DNA from: Charina bottae
Taxonomy: Eukaryota; Chordata; Lepidosauria; Squamata; Charinaidae
Assembly (NCBI GenBank): GCA_023362775.1
Contig: JALMGJ010000004.1
Coordinates: 37,774,929 to 37,838,928, forward strand
DNA: 64,000 nucleotides
Direction: 5' to 3'
The notes beneath the pieces were generated by a model, which had not been told where the DNA came from, ran no database searches, and saw only the letters and a program-made list of their open reading frames with translations. Shown here one piece after another: positions 32,301-47,300 of the stretch. The translations under genes and the position numbers were made by a program. Every line of letters begins with the position of its first letter. Positions within the stretch are counted from its first letter, which is position 1.

Positions 32301-35300
32301 ACAATACTGCATGGAAAGATACCAAATGCTTACAATAGCGGATGTAAGAGACAGACAGAGTCCCGACTGGCCTAGTTGTGACAAGCATGGATGATGAAGG
32401 AATACTTCTTAAAGAAAGTGATACATCATGCTGATCACGTTTGAACTTTTCTATTGCCTTTTAATATGCACTCCTCAAAGCTGCCCTCGTGTCATCTATT
32501 CAATGGGAAACTGATCTGAGAGGTCTTCAACACCAGGTGTTTAAACATTATGCATGGCCCAAATGACTGAATGCAAACCCTGAAGAACTGTAAGCTGACG
32601 TCAGCCCCACCTGGTAGGCCAGACTAGGAAATCTATCAGAAGGCTAAAACTACTTTTACTGAGATCGGCTATAGTAACAGAACCTTGCAAGTCCGATTGT
32701 GCTGCGTCTCCTCCCTCTTCTTATACTCCAGTGAATCAGGGAGGCCTCTGCCTGAGCCGCTTTCAAACGTGATCTGGCTGCTATGGACCTAATGCTTTCA
32801 GCCCCTTTGGTCCAAGTAACAGTTCCTGCACATCTCCATTGAGGTCATCTTCCTTACCCTCTAAGCCAGGGCTTTCCAAAGTTTTCCCACACCAACCGCC
32901 GTTGGTGTGTCGACACGGGAAAACCCGGAAGTGCCGCCGTTGCAGCAGCGCGCAAAAACCCGGAAGCGCTGCTGCCGCTTTTGGGGTTTTGCGCGCCTCT
33001 GTTGCTGTGTCGCCACGGGAAAACCCGGAAGTGCCGCCGTTGCAGCAGCGCGCAAAAACCCGGAAGCGCTGCTGCCGCTTTTGGGGTTTTGCGCGCCTCT
33101 GTTGGTGTGTCGCCGCGGGAAAACCCGGAAGCGCTGACGATGATCAGCGCTTCCGGGCTGTGTGGCAACACACCAGACTGTGTGTGGCGACACACTTTTG
33201 TGTCGCGACACACAGTTTGGAAAGCTCTGCTCTAAGCTGCCTACTGAATTGTCCGCAGAGGAATTGTTACGAGGGAACCGGACTAAGGTGGCTCGAAATA
33301 CCTTTGCTGCGCTGCATTCTTCTTGGAGAGCAGCTACTTTCTGCTGATAAGTACTCAAAACCCGCTGATGCTGCTCTAGCGAAGTCCGCAGATGTTCCTG
33401 AATTTTGTGTTTTTCGGAAGTTAGCTCAGACAGCTGGATCTGCAAAAGAATATTTATTTCAGTAGAATGATTCTTGTTCACTCAAGAAGGAGGTTTTTTG
33501 TAAGGAGAATAGTAAACTGAGCCATCTGCATCAAAGCTTTCACCTCTTGTTTCAGGTGGCTGCATTCACCATTTTGAATCGCAACTAATAATACGGTTGT
33601 GGCAAGAGGAGTTTAATCAAACAAAACTCAAGACTGGCAAAGCCATGAAGTGCTGCATCCAAGTAAGCAAATCCAATTTAGAGAGGAATGACTGAGAGAA
33701 CACTTTTCCTATACGGTACAGGGAAAGTCCCCAACCGATGTAGACCTTGACATGTAGATCACAAAGGGGTGCAAAAATGGCTTCTGCTGTTTTTCACATG
33801 CATAAAATGAATGGTGGCAGCTGTATATGTACATGCATGCAGCCCAGGATTCAAAATGTGCAAAAACCTTGGAAAGGAATTATTGTGTAATTCAGGAACT
33901 GCCTCTAAAGACAGGAATTCCACATGCAGCTGGGCCCAGTTCAGGGATCCTCTGCAAAAGGCAGGGTAGACACGCTGCTCCTTATACTTAGGGCAATTTC
34001 CACACACTTGGCTAGAGATCTGAAGGGGAATCTGTACTTCGAAGTAGACAAACACAAAAATACACACTACTCTCCTTTAAAACCCCAGCTAACCATCTGG
34101 TGGTCAGAAATGTAGAGGCTGGGTTGTGTACATAGCCCTACCAGGTAGTCCTCGGTTAACAACAGTAATTGGGACCAGAATTTCTGTTGCTAAATGATGC
34201 GGTTGTAAAGTGTGATGTCATGTGACCACATCGTTTAACGATGGCAATCCTGGCAATCCCCGCTGCCGTCAGTAAGCGAGGATCGGGGGTCATTAAGCAA
34301 GTCCCAGGCAGCTTGCAAGCAGGCCGGCAGGCAGGCAAGTGGCTGCTGCCAGGCGCGGGGGGGTGCGCAATTGGCCCACAAGCACTGCACAAGCGTGGGG
34401 GAGCCCTGGGTGGATGCTGCCGGGTGGGGGAGGGTGTGCGGGTGGCTATGAGGCACAGCGTGAGTGTGGCGGGCTGGGGGTGGCAGCTTCTGGGCAGGGG
34501 AGGGTGTGAGCAACTTACCAGAGCGACTTGCGACCTTCCCTGCCAGCGTCCCAATGACTTTACTTGTGGGAAGCCAGTACGGAAGGTTGCAAATGGTGAT
34601 CACGTGACTGCGGGAGGCTGCAACCATCGTAAGTGCAAGCTGGTTGCCAAGTGCCCAGATCGCGTTCACTTGACCACGAGGGTGCTGGGACGGCCGGGGC
34701 TTCGAGGACTGGTTGTAAGTACCACTTGTTCAGCGCCGTCGTAACTTCGAATGGTTGCTGAACGAGTGGTCGTTAAACAAGGATTACCTCCTTGTATTCT
34801 CTACCTCCATATATTCAGCTGAATGTCCAGAGGGTTCTTGTATGTAAAAGTTACATGTCTATATGATACATAGATTAAAATATATAATACTGATACATAC
34901 TGTATAATGCATGTAAGTACATAGTTGAATTCACTGCAACTTTCAAAACACACATAGCACAGGAAGACAGTGTTTTTATGATAGAAAAATATGTCATTAC
35001 ATAAATAGGTTTTCCTTGTGCTCATATAGAAAAAAAAATCAGGAGGAATGAAGTATAAAACAGAAGGTTGTTGCAAATTTGCACTCAAGATGGAGGTTCT
35101 TTATGACAATTCAGTTTTCAGCCTCATTTACTTATATTTAAATCAGCATGCTGGCTGGGGAATTCTGGGAGTTGAAGTCCACAAATCTTAAAAGTTGCCA
35201 AGTTTGAAAAACACCGATTTAAATGAATGTATCAGGGACAATCAGACTGCCAACTTCAGAGGCCATCTTTATTTCAAACAGGAGTCATAAGCACAACAGA

Positions 35301-38300
35301 AGTCGTCAGAAAGCGCTTAAGCCTCTTCTATCCCTTGGACTTAAAGATATTTAACTGGTTGGATCACAACTACTACTATCCACATTTTTAATGCTTAACT
35401 GATGAGAGCTTTATGCTTGATAGATATGAAGTGACCATATTTTAAAGCATCCAAGCTCCAATTCCCACAATGGAAATAAATTTTCTAGCCTGTGCAATAT
35501 CCACAGCATTACTGGTAGTGAAAGAAACTGGAGACATAGTTACAGTTATTCAGAGTTCAAATTTGTTCAATGCGTTGAAAGGGGAGTGGAAGTTGTGATA
35601 TACACCTTCCAAGCAGATACTGGATACAATATCCATGCAGATACAATACCATCTTTTTTACTAGTCTAAAAGGAGAAAAAAAAAGGATCTTGCCTTATAA
35701 CCTTCCATTTGCTGCTGACTGGCTTCCAGTTCTCCCTTGAGGGATGCCTGAAGTCTTAGAAGTTCATTTTCCTGGAAGAAATTATCCACAATAACGCTTT
35801 CAAACATGATATTATATACTGTTGTCAGAAGGCAGTAAAGCAGAATAAATAGTGGAAGACATGGACTTACTGCTTGTTTTGAGTCTGCCAACTCTTTTTT
35901 TGTTTTTACCAGTAATTGTTTGAGCTTGGCGTTCTTTTCCTTATACTCCTGTACAGAGTTCTGAGAGGATTCTAATGAACAAAATAATTTGTATTGCTGA
36001 CTTGTTTAGGAAAACAGCAGAAATGTCATGAAACGTGATTTTCCTACTTAGGAGTTTATGCAAATTTTAAGATCCTCTTTTATTTATTTTTATTTCAGTT
36101 TACAATAGCAAGTCATATCACTGGACAAAATTTTGCAAAAGGTTTCAATGATCTGTTTTTAACTCTAACAACGGAACTCAATACTTTGTTAATTAAAATT
36201 GTTTAATAAGCATTTAACTTATTAGGCAATATTAACCACTGGAACAACATTAATTTTGGGAACATGTATTCCTGTCTGTAAACTGGAGGCTACTGAGTTA
36301 TATTACAACATGTCAGTTTTATAGCTTCTTTATTATTCTGAAGCAGAATTAAAAACCCTCTTGAATTGACATATATCCTTCCATAGGCAGAAAGAGAAGC
36401 TTCATTCTAAATAGCTACTTACTGATTTCTTCCTGTAGAATTTCTTTCTTCTGTTTTTGTATTTTAATTTCTTGCTCAAGATCTTCAATTCTGCTACTTT
36501 GGTCAGTAATCTTTTGATTAAGTTCTTTTACAAAACGCTCATAATCAGCTATTTCCATATCCATCAATGTACTCTTCTGCGCATCCTGCGTATGAAAATA
36601 TTCAGCACATGATATTTGCAATGTTAATTTTATTCCTGGTCTAGAAGTTGTTAGCCATTTCTCTTCTATCCGAATTTAACATGCGGAGTATTATCCAAAT
36701 AAAAATTAAGATTCTGAACCTACCAGACAATCAAACAATATAAAAAGATGACAAATATGTATTGAAGCATGACAAGCAAATAAGTACTCATATACCTTTT
36801 TTGCCAACTCTAGCTCTTCCAAAACTTTCTGAAGATGCTTCTTTTCTTTCTGTAGTAGTGTCTGAAATTCTTCTGCTTCTTTGACAGTGTTAGCATGGTC
36901 CTGCAAAAATAGTTTGTTCTCTAAATTCAGATAATCAAAGCAATTATTTTATTTTCTGCTTTTATAACAGTGCTATTTACCCTTATTTTTTGTTCTTTTA
37001 GAAGCTTTTCGGCTTCAAGTTCCTTATCAACTTTTGCTTTGGCTTTCTGGATTTCTAACAGTTGGATCTCTAACAGCTTGACGTTAGTCTGGAGAGTCTC
37101 AACACGAGTCAAGAGGTCTTCATTCGCAGAACGCCACTGATCTTGCTAAAGTAAGAGAAGTAACCAGTTAATATAGTTATGATGGAAAACCATTATTACA
37201 TTCTGTACATGGGAACTTCTAACCAGCTATCATTTAAACTGTTTGCACTGCCTGAAGCAAGAGCTAACCTCCCTCCTCGTTTTCCATCAAGGGCTGGGTA
37301 GGCTTAAAGTCAACGTTGGGCACAAGGTGAGTGAAGGCCTTCCTCCCTTTGATTCTGTTTCCTTTTTCCTCTCTCTCAACGACGATTGTCCGGGAAGGAC
37401 AAATCGTATGCAATAGCTACCATCTATAGCTACGATTTATAACATAATTTTATGTTTACACTTTTTAACTTTCGACTTTATTGTAAACCGCCCAGAGTCC
37501 CCGACTGGGGGAGATGGGAGGTGATATAAATTTAATCAATCAATCAATCCATCCATCAATCAATCAATCGCTTGCTTGCAGAACAGAAACATCTCCTTAA
37601 AAAAAGAAAGGAAGATGAGAACAGTCAAGAGCAGCACCTCAATAAGCTTCCCACAGGCATTTGGCTACTCACTAGTGGAAATAGAGAACTGGACTAAAAA
37701 ATCAGAAGTCAAACGATGGTCTTACATTTGAGCCTTAAACAGCAGTCTCAGTTTTCCCAACTTCTCCCTCAATTTCTGCTAATTAGTTCTATCCTCTGCT
37801 TTCCAAATGCTAAACTAACAGCAAATGTATTAAAAAATACCTGCTGAACTGAACTCTCCAGCTGTTTGGTCAGGTCATCAATCTGATGTTCAAAATTACG
37901 AGCTCGCATCCTTTCAAAATCCAGTTGTTCTGCTTGCTTGTCAAATTCTACTAAAAGGTTCTTGGAAAACACATATAATTTAAAACATTGTTGGAACACA
38001 GTATACAGGTCCATACTGCATTATGCCTGAACATGCATCTTTTTCTTTACTCTATCATCATGTTAGACAAATTGACTTTTTACCCCAACGCAATTAAGTC
38101 TACAATTTGTTTTCTGTGCTCTTGTGTGAAAACTCTGTATTGCTACATCTGACTGCAACTATATTGTGGCTTATTTAAGTAGCAATCACGTTTTAGATCA
38201 GCAATGGGTCCATAACATCTTTTTTACGACAGCTGGGCTCCTCTTTTTAAAATATTTTTTAATTCAAAAAAATTGGAGAGCTAGCATACTTCATAGCAAA

Positions 38301-41300
38301 GCACCAGCCTCCAGCATCATGTTTATTTCCAAAAATGCCTCTGAGCTCTACCCGCTCCTCTTCGGCATTCCTTGAAAATGAAAAGTGTGGGTGACTGCTG
38401 CCAAAGTCTTCTGGGTCCACCTGTCCAGAAAAACATGGGAAGAAATAGCATTTTGCGGGGCAACCAGTTTTTCCCCCTGATAAACGGATGTCTGGTAAGT
38501 GACCATATCATACCAGGGCAGCTATTTTACGAGGATGCTTCTAATATGTTTTCAAAATTCCACTTATGCATACCAAACCAAAACAGCTGCTTGTCCCTGA
38601 AATATACCTGGGAAAGGTGAGGTCTATTTACCTTATAGCTCTCAGCTCCCTGAATGATGTCTCCCATTGAAGAAGAGAGTTGCTCTTTTTCTGACTTTAC
38701 TAATTCCAGCTCTTCTCTAAGTGACTGCACCTACACACAGAGGAGAATGTTAATCATGGTGGCAAAGATGATCCTCACTGAATGGAAGGGTGTGTTTTTC
38801 ACTGATCCATTTTTTCTTTGAAATTTCCCACAGCACTTCTACAATGTTAAAGACTCTCCAATTCTACAGGAACGTTTTCATAGCTTGGAGAAAACCCAAG
38901 ATACAAGAATGTTCTATTCCAGAGCTTTCCAAACTGTGTGTCGCGACACAAAAGTGTGTCGCCACACACAGTCAGGTGTGTCACCACACAACCCGGAAGC
39001 GCTGATCATCATCAGTGCTTCCGGGTTTTCCCGCGGCGACACACTAACGGCGGTGTGTAAAAGCCGAAAGCGGCAGCAGCGCTTCTGGGTTTTTGCACGC
39101 TGCCGCAACAGCAGCACTTCCGAGTTTTCCCGCAGCGACACACCAACGGCAGTTGGTATGTCGCTGCGGGAAAACTTTGGAAAGCCCTGTTCTATTCCAT
39201 GAATATGCTTGGCCCATTAAATTCTGGCTCCCACTCAAAGTTTTAAAATTATAATCAGTACATTGCAATAACTCACAACTGCTAACAATCCTCCAAAGTC
39301 ATCAGTCTAGCTCTTTCAACAGGAAAATCTTTAAGTGGAAAATCCATAATCATGTTTGTATGATTAAGAAACAGTTCCTGTGATTAAACTTGATATCTAA
39401 GTGTGTTACATCAATAATATAGTTAACACAAAGTACTCTTTGTAGCTTTTAACAGTTGCATGTGGGAATAGAAAAAAAAATCCTTGAAGTAAATACAGAG
39501 CAAGTAATTGATTCTTTTAGAAGTTAAAAAGAAAAATTCTCATTATTCCTAAGATGTATTTAGGAAGCCAGTTCAAACAGAATAAAGAACTGATAAAATA
39601 TACCTCCAAGATATTCTATTGAACCTGCAGACTACTGTCACTGCATGCTTGCTGCAAAATAAACCAAAAACTTGCCAACTCTACATGCATAAATATGTTT
39701 ATGTAATTAAAAATGGGGTATACAAATTAAGAAACAATATATGCAAAACAGCTTTTAATGATGAAAGAAACTAAAGCCAGGTATTCAGATAAGCTGAAGA
39801 ATTAACCTTTTAAAAACAATGGAATAAATCAACAGCAGACCTTAGAAACTTCATATGGTACCCAGAGTCCCTCTTTTGAGGGAGATGGGCGGTGACGAAA
39901 TTTGATTTTGATGTGATAACATTACCAATACCTGAACCTGAATGCAAGTGCATAGGTTTCCTTTGATTCAAGTTACCTCTTTCCTGCTGGATTCCAGTTC
40001 TTTCCTCAATTTCACAGCAACAGCTTTAATTTTATTTATTTTTTCTTCCTTCTCTTTCAGCTCTTTTTCCAAATTCACTAAAGCAAACCAAAAGAATGCT
40101 TTAAATTTAAAAGCAAAACATTTTTTAATAGTCAATAATAACTGTATTAAAAAGAATTCATTTCATTACTTATACAGTATCAACTGCTGCTTAAATTGTA
40201 TTCTATATTTACTAACCATTTCAATGGACTTCAATTTGAAGTGGCCTGATGTTTGACACTTACTTAGCACTACCAAATTCAACAAGGACTGGATAATGCA
40301 TATCTAATATATTAAAAGTGCAGTAAAAGTTATTTTCATTATTTCTTTTTCAGTGTCTTGGAATTGAAATAGATTAAGGAAATGATCACTTCCTACTTCA
40401 CTCCGACCTTTCATACATATAAACCCACAAAAACCCCACAAAACATTATACAGAGGTCTTTTTAAAAAAGAAATCTACTAACAAAATGTATATGAATTAC
40501 CTATTTTCTTTTTTTTTAAAGAATTTTATTGAGTTTAAAGCAAAGATAAAAACTACAAAAAAAAAACTAAAAAAGTGAGAAACACAAGAAAAAAGAATTT
40601 TTAAAAATTACATAGAAAGGTGACTTCCGACTTTCAACAGGAAGAATATACAACAATTTCCATAATCAATCCCTTACTCCACAGCTTTCCAAACTGTGTG
40701 TCGCGACACTTTAGTGTGTCGCAACACACAGTCTGGTGTGTCGCCACACAACCCAGAAGTGTCAGCAGGGGTGTGCACGGCGGCAGCGGCGCGCCATCAG
40801 TGCTTCCGTGTTTTAGCGGAGGCCGCCGTTGCCGTGTATGCCGCCGCCCCCGCGTGCTCCCCCACTGTGCACGCGGCCGCTGCTGCCGCATCGCCAATGG
40901 CGGCACTTTGGGAAGCACTGCTTTACTCTATATCAAACCAAGATCACATTATTTCTATAAATCCTTCCATTAACACATATACAAATCACTAATGCAATTG
41001 CTCCTTCCCCTTATATAAATATATATATATATATATATTTATATAAATTTGTAAATCAACTTCCCTCCCTCATAAAACAACATTAATTTAATTATTTCCT
41101 TCCCACCACTATTTTATATATTTCTATCCACTATTAATAAAAATCAAATTGTAAAAAGATATAAATTGTCTACTTTTATAATTAATAATATTACAACAAT
41201 CTCAATCCTATTAAACTTAAAGATTAAGCAATTATTATTATACCTTATGAATACCTTATAAGTTTTATAAATCAAACAAACCTTAAGAAAAATCCAACAA

Positions 41301-44300
41301 ATCTAAATCCAAATCATTAAAGAGAAATGAAATCATAATAACCTCATTATCAATCCAATTACACATTCTTGATTTTACCCCACCTCAAAGTATACCAAAG
41401 CATTAACATATCTCCCTATTACACCCAAGGTGTTTTTCTTACAAAAATCCAACAGCCCAACTGCCCCCCTTAAAAACGAATTACCTCTTTTCTGTGTTTC
41501 TGATAACTGCTGATCACCATCAGCAGAAGGCTTCTCCACAGACCCCTGCATCGTAAACAAAAATAAATAAGATGGGGAGTTCAGCAGATGACTGCTGTTG
41601 CTTGGTGGGGGGGAAGGAGACACGTCCTAGAGACAGAGCATCCCATCATGATCTTGACATAAAACTGTCAGACTGGACAATTTCTTGTATCTATACAATA
41701 AAGAAAACCCAGCAGAATTATTTATAGAGCACAAAAGGCTTCCACTTAAATACAGACATTACCATTTGAGCATTATTAAATTACAAAAACATCAGCATTG
41801 GTGATTAGTGAAGGCCATTCCTACAATGGCACTATGACAGGTTTATAGGTAGTCCTCATTTAGCAACTTCCTTGTTTAGCGACCATTCAGTTATGATGGT
41901 GATGAAAACGTAACTTTGCGACCGACCCTCACAGGTCTGTAAAGCAAAGGAAAGCTGAAGTAAGATCATAAGCACAGTTGCGGTTGCACTTAGTGACTGC
42001 TTTGCTTAATGACCAAGGTACCAGCCCCAATTGTGGTTGCTAAACAAGGACTACCTGTATTTTGGATCAGCCAATGACAAAAAAAACCTTTAAAGATATT
42101 AACTGGTAGTCATGAAAATCAAACTTGATATCCATCTCTGAAAACTAAGGAGAAAAAGGCATCTTTTGAATTGATGTAAGAGAAAGGTTAATCTCTCATC
42201 ATTCAGAACACCATTAACGTTTTATTATTAAAAAAAACTCTGACTCCTGAAAGAAGGGTAAACTAAAAGCCACTCCCTAACCCAAGTTTGGTTGGTTATT
42301 TTGAATTTGATAATACTTATTTTTTCATGTGACCATACATACACATACATAAATTCATTACATATACCCATTTTGGAATTAAAACAGATTCTCCTTTCAT
42401 ACATAGCTGTGTCTGCTAAGATGAAAAAGAACCAATGAGAGTTCAAACAAAGGTACATCTTCGCACGTACTCTCTTATAAACATGAGCAGATGAAAAATT
42501 TGCTCACATATCTTTCCCAAAGCTTTCCAACTTAAGTCTTGGGGAATAAATCTGAAGACTTCAATAATAAAAGCCTAACCTTTAGCAAAGAAAGTTCAGC
42601 TTGCACATTTCTCAGTTCAGTCTCCTTTTGCTCCAGAATTAAGGTTAGATTTTTCTGTTCTTCTTCCGATTTTTCTTCCTGCTCTTTCATTTTGCTTTCT
42701 TGATTTGCGTGTTGTTCAGAAATATGTTCAATATGAGCTAGAAGATCGTGGTTCTCCTTCCTGATTTTCTCACTGGTGTGTTTCAACTCCTGAATATCAA
42801 GCTGAAGTACTTCTTTTTCTGAGAAAGCCCCTTCTAATTCCTCCCTTAAGAGACATTTTTCTTTTTCATAATCTTCCAATAGAGATCTGAGCTCTGTACA
42901 ACAAGCTGCACTTTCTTCTTGGACCCTCTGCAATTCCTGCCGCAGATGAACATTTTCGTCTTTCTGTGAGATCAGAGTTTGTTCCTCTTGCTTCATTTTT
43001 GCTAAAAATTCATTTACAGACTGCAACGTGCCAACAATATCTTCTTCTTTATTTTCATCTGGGTACTTGGAGCCCATCTTTCCAAGGAGACTCTGAAGCT
43101 GACTAACAACAAGAGATTTAAAGGCCTTTTTTTCCTCAAGTAGTTTAATCAAATGGCTTTTTTCTTCACAGGCCATTTGCAGTTTCACTTCTAAGCTTTC
43201 CGCTTTATCTTTGGATAGATTCCAGTCTCCTTTTTCAGATGACATGCGGTCTAGCTCCTCCCTTGCTTGATCTTGTTCTTCCTTCAATTTGTTGTTTTCA
43301 CTTTTAAGAGTCTCTATTTCAGATAACAGCCTTGTTCTATCTTGTTCAAAGGCTTCCATTTGCTGTTCAAATCTGATCAGCTTCTCCTGGTTTGTTTCTT
43401 TTTCTGCAGAAACCCCTTTCAGTGTCTCCCCTAACCCTTCTGCCTGCAGCTCTAACTGATGGTTGCATTTGCTAAGAGCTTCAACCTGTTGCTGAAGTTC
43501 CATTACCAGCCCTTGTTGCACTTTGCATTTTTCTTGGAGGTCTTCTATTTTCTCAGCTGAACCTTTCATTTTGTCAAGGAAGCTACTATTCTGCGAGGAA
43601 AGTTCATTTTCTTTCTCTTCCATTTTTTTAATGTCAGACTCCCTTTGGTGAAGGCAACAAACCAGTTTCTCATTCTCTTCTTGAAGTGTCCCTATTTTAT
43701 GCCTGAGCCCATCTACCTCCTCTTTTTGGGAGGAGAGCTGTTCTACCTCTTGCCGGAGAGAATTGACTTCTTCTCGGAGGACGTCCTTTTCATTGAAAGC
43801 AGCTCGGAGCTTTTTCTGTAATTCATCAACATCGGAAGCCTGCTGTTGCTTCATACATTCAAATTCTCGGCTTATCTTCCCAGCTGATTCTCCCAATTCA
43901 GTCTGCAAAGTTTCCAGTGTTTCTCGCAAGCTCTCATAACTAGCAACAGCTTCTTCTTTCTCCTCTTTATGCCTCTGACACTGTTCTTTGAGATCCTGGA
44001 TTTTAAGAATAAGTGACTGATTTTTTTTCTCTGCACTTGATGTTATTGCTTGATTCAGTTCACATATTTCTTTTTTATGTTTTTCTACTAAACTCTCAAT
44101 TTCTAGGCTATTCTCTTTTAAGGTTTTTTCATATCGTTCTTTTGCTGACTGGAACTCTGATTTCAGTTTTTCAATTACACAACAATGATCCTCTTTGGCA
44201 AGTTGCAGTTCATTAATTTTGAATTCCAAATCTTCCCTTTCATGAAAATACTCATCTTTTATGTGCTGGACTTCCATTTCCAGTTTCATTTTAACATTGT

Positions 44301-47300
44301 TCATATAAGTTAATTCATCTCTTAATATACTATGTTGAGATTCCAGTTCTTTAAAAGCTTTCTCTATATGCCCAGACTTTTCTGCTATTTCTGCTTCTAT
44401 TTGAGCATTTCTAGTCTCATTTTGGTTTTCTTCATCTTTAGTCAAGGTCTGCCTTATGTATTCCAGTTCCTGTTCATATTTCTCCTTACAAGCATGCAAT
44501 TCATCCTGCATGTCTTTCTCTTTTACTCTGTATTGTTCTACAAAATCCAGCTTTAGCTTATCTACTTTAATTTGTTCCTCTTCACATAATTTAGCAGAGG
44601 CTTCAAGCTGATGTAGTAGCTTTGATATCTCATCTTGGTGAGAAGCCTTCAGTTTGTCTAGCTCTTCACCTAAATTATCAATTTTGTTTTGATAATGATG
44701 AGAATTACTTTCAATAGTATTGTGCAGTTTGGTAATTTCCTCCTCTTTAGATTCATTGGAAAATTCTAGCTGTTTCCTTAGATTAAAGATCTGCTCTTCG
44801 TAAAAGGTCTTTGTCTGCTGGGCCTCTTCTTGTAGTCTTCTAACTTCTTCATGCCCTTTAGTTTGGCAGCTAAGTTGTTCTGTGAGCTGTTCTTGTTTTT
44901 TCATTTCTGTATGCAGCTCCTTTTGCAATGTGGCTATAGTTTCATCATATTTGGACTGTTCTATCAATGTTTCATTTTTAAGACTTTCAATTTCTTTCTG
45001 GTAGGTGGCATTCAATTGTGCAAACTTCTTCTGCAATATTTCTTCCTGAGCAAGAGCACCCTAATTAAAAAAAGTAAATCAAATATGTGATTGAAGCAGC
45101 ATAAAAACATAAAAGCATTTGTAAAAGACATACTTTTAAAGGATTTTTAACTTTTCACTAAGTTAATAACAATTAAAGAGCAAGATACAATCTATTTAAT
45201 AACCCACTCTCTCCAAGCCCATTTTACAGAACTAACAATCTAGGGATATAGAGGATTTTAAGATAAATATATATGTGCGGTTACTATCACCAATATCTAC
45301 CGTCATCCCAACTTAGAGCAGTGATCTTTCTGATAAAGGAAAAATGTACATTTCATCTAACAAGATAGGATTTCTAAATAACACATAGTAATATAATACA
45401 GATTTCTTAAATAATATAAACTTGACTTAGTTCCTTTCCAATTTATTCTGTTTATGAAACTGAACATGAAATCTATGTAGCAATAAGCTTTATGTCTAGT
45501 GGTAGCTGCTGTCTCTTTAATAATAGGTGTAACAGAACTGAGTATCAGATCAGATTCTAAATTATTTTTGAAGACAAGATATTCCATAGATTTTTCCAAA
45601 ACTGACAGATCAGAAAACAGTAAACTGTTTGATCAGTTGACAAGAATAATACAAATTTAGAATTGAGTATACTTCTATATTTCTATATTATATTTCCATA
45701 ATGTCTGAATGGCCCATCTATAGAGTATAACATTTGCATCCTCACATATAACTGTGCATTAGTGTTTACTTTTGCTTTTTCTCTCTCTCATTGAAAAAAA
45801 GGTTTTTCACAAACACTAAGAATTTGCAAGTCTTACTACGGCATACTGTTGACCCACACTTCTGTTTTCAGGACTGGAACCCCCATCTGAAATAGATGTA
45901 GTTCCTCTAGGACAAGGGTCGGAAATGGCGGCTCGCGAGCCACATGTGGCTCTTTGGCCCCTTGAGTGTGGCTCTTCCGCAGCTGAACTCACCCCCGCCC
46001 CTTCCACGCGATTGGATCCCGCCCCCAAACTCCACGGCTCTCCCACCCTGCCCCACCCCCACCCCGCGCAAAGTCCAGGTCAGGTCGAGTAGTCACCCCT
46101 CGGATCCGAAGCCGCAGGTGGCAAGGGCGCCGCCTGTCCGCCGCGCTCGGTGCCCCGCACCACAACCCGACGGCCGGCGGGGAGCGTCCCGTGATATCAT
46201 CGCCGGTCCCTCCCTCGCTCCCTCTCGCGCTTGGCTCTTACGCGCTCTTGCTCAAGGCCAGGGCCACCCGCAGCCGCCCACACCTCGCGCACAGCCCGCG
46301 GGGCTCTCTGCAGCTCCCAAGGCACGCCGGTCCCTCCTCCGTCGAAGGGAGCAGCAGAGAGCCCCACGGGCTGTGCGCGAGGTGTGGGCGGCTGTGGGTG
46401 GCCCTGGCCTTGAGCAAGAGCGCATGAGAGCCAAGCTCCGGGCGCTCTGGCTGGGGTGCAGCGGGACGGGAGCGTTGCCGGCGGCCCGCGAGGACCGGCC
46501 AGGGAAGGTGAGCGAGGGCCATGGGAGAACTAAGAATTGGGGGTGGCTCGCGGCATGTGAATGCGTGAGCGGGCTGGCCAGATCCGAGCCTTTCCTCCCC
46601 GATGGGGTTCAGGGTCTGAACAGGCAGCATGGCCGTGGGGAAGAGGAAGGCATACGGCATCTTTATTGCCTCGTCTAACTGGGCTGCAACGCGTGTGTGT
46701 TTGACTGCCAAATATAACCAGGAGTGCAGAAGCTCCTCTCCAAAACGGGCTGGGTGTGAAGGCCAAGTGGCTGCGCATAATTTTTCTCATGTTTCAGAAA
46801 AGGTGTGCAGCCGCCTTAAAACCAACTTCTCTGACTTCCTTTGTGGGAGGAGGCAGCAGCCCTTCTCAGCCAAGCAGGACGTGGCCTGCAGAATTTTCTC
46901 TCCTCCTCCTCCTCGCAATGGTCCTTTTTGGAGGCGCAGCAGGGAGAGAGTTTTAGCCAGTGACATTCTCTCATCCAGAGCAGGGAAGGGGAGATTATTT
47001 TCTCTTGATCCCCCCCCCCACTGCAAAAGCCTCCCTCCCTAAGTTGAAACTGGCTCTGATTGTAGGGAGAGATGGTCTGCAGATTCTCAACTCTTGGAGC
47101 TGTGGGGGGGGGGGGGGAGGCATTGTTAGGCTTGGCCGCTTGGAAATGCCCCTGCAGCAGGAAGGTTAGGGAAGCGTGCGGGCGCGTGGGGGGGGCATGG
47201 GGGGGCAGTTAAGGTGCTAGCTGCAACTGCCGCCCCCGAAGTGACCATATTCCACTCTTCCAACAGAAATTCCCCCAAGGAAAGGGTCGCTCTGTCCCTC

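Noticed and set aside
32839..33481. Two ORFs of more than 200 residues on opposite strands rich in basic and alanine residues
   Set aside because: They run through hAT MITE copy C and, on the minus strand, GCC2 exon 16; only the exon part is protein-coding.
46191..46711. Overlapping long ORFs on both strands that look alike
   Set aside because: They mirror each other because of the palindrome in the GC-rich hAT element and the lack of AT-rich stops; no protein family is visible.
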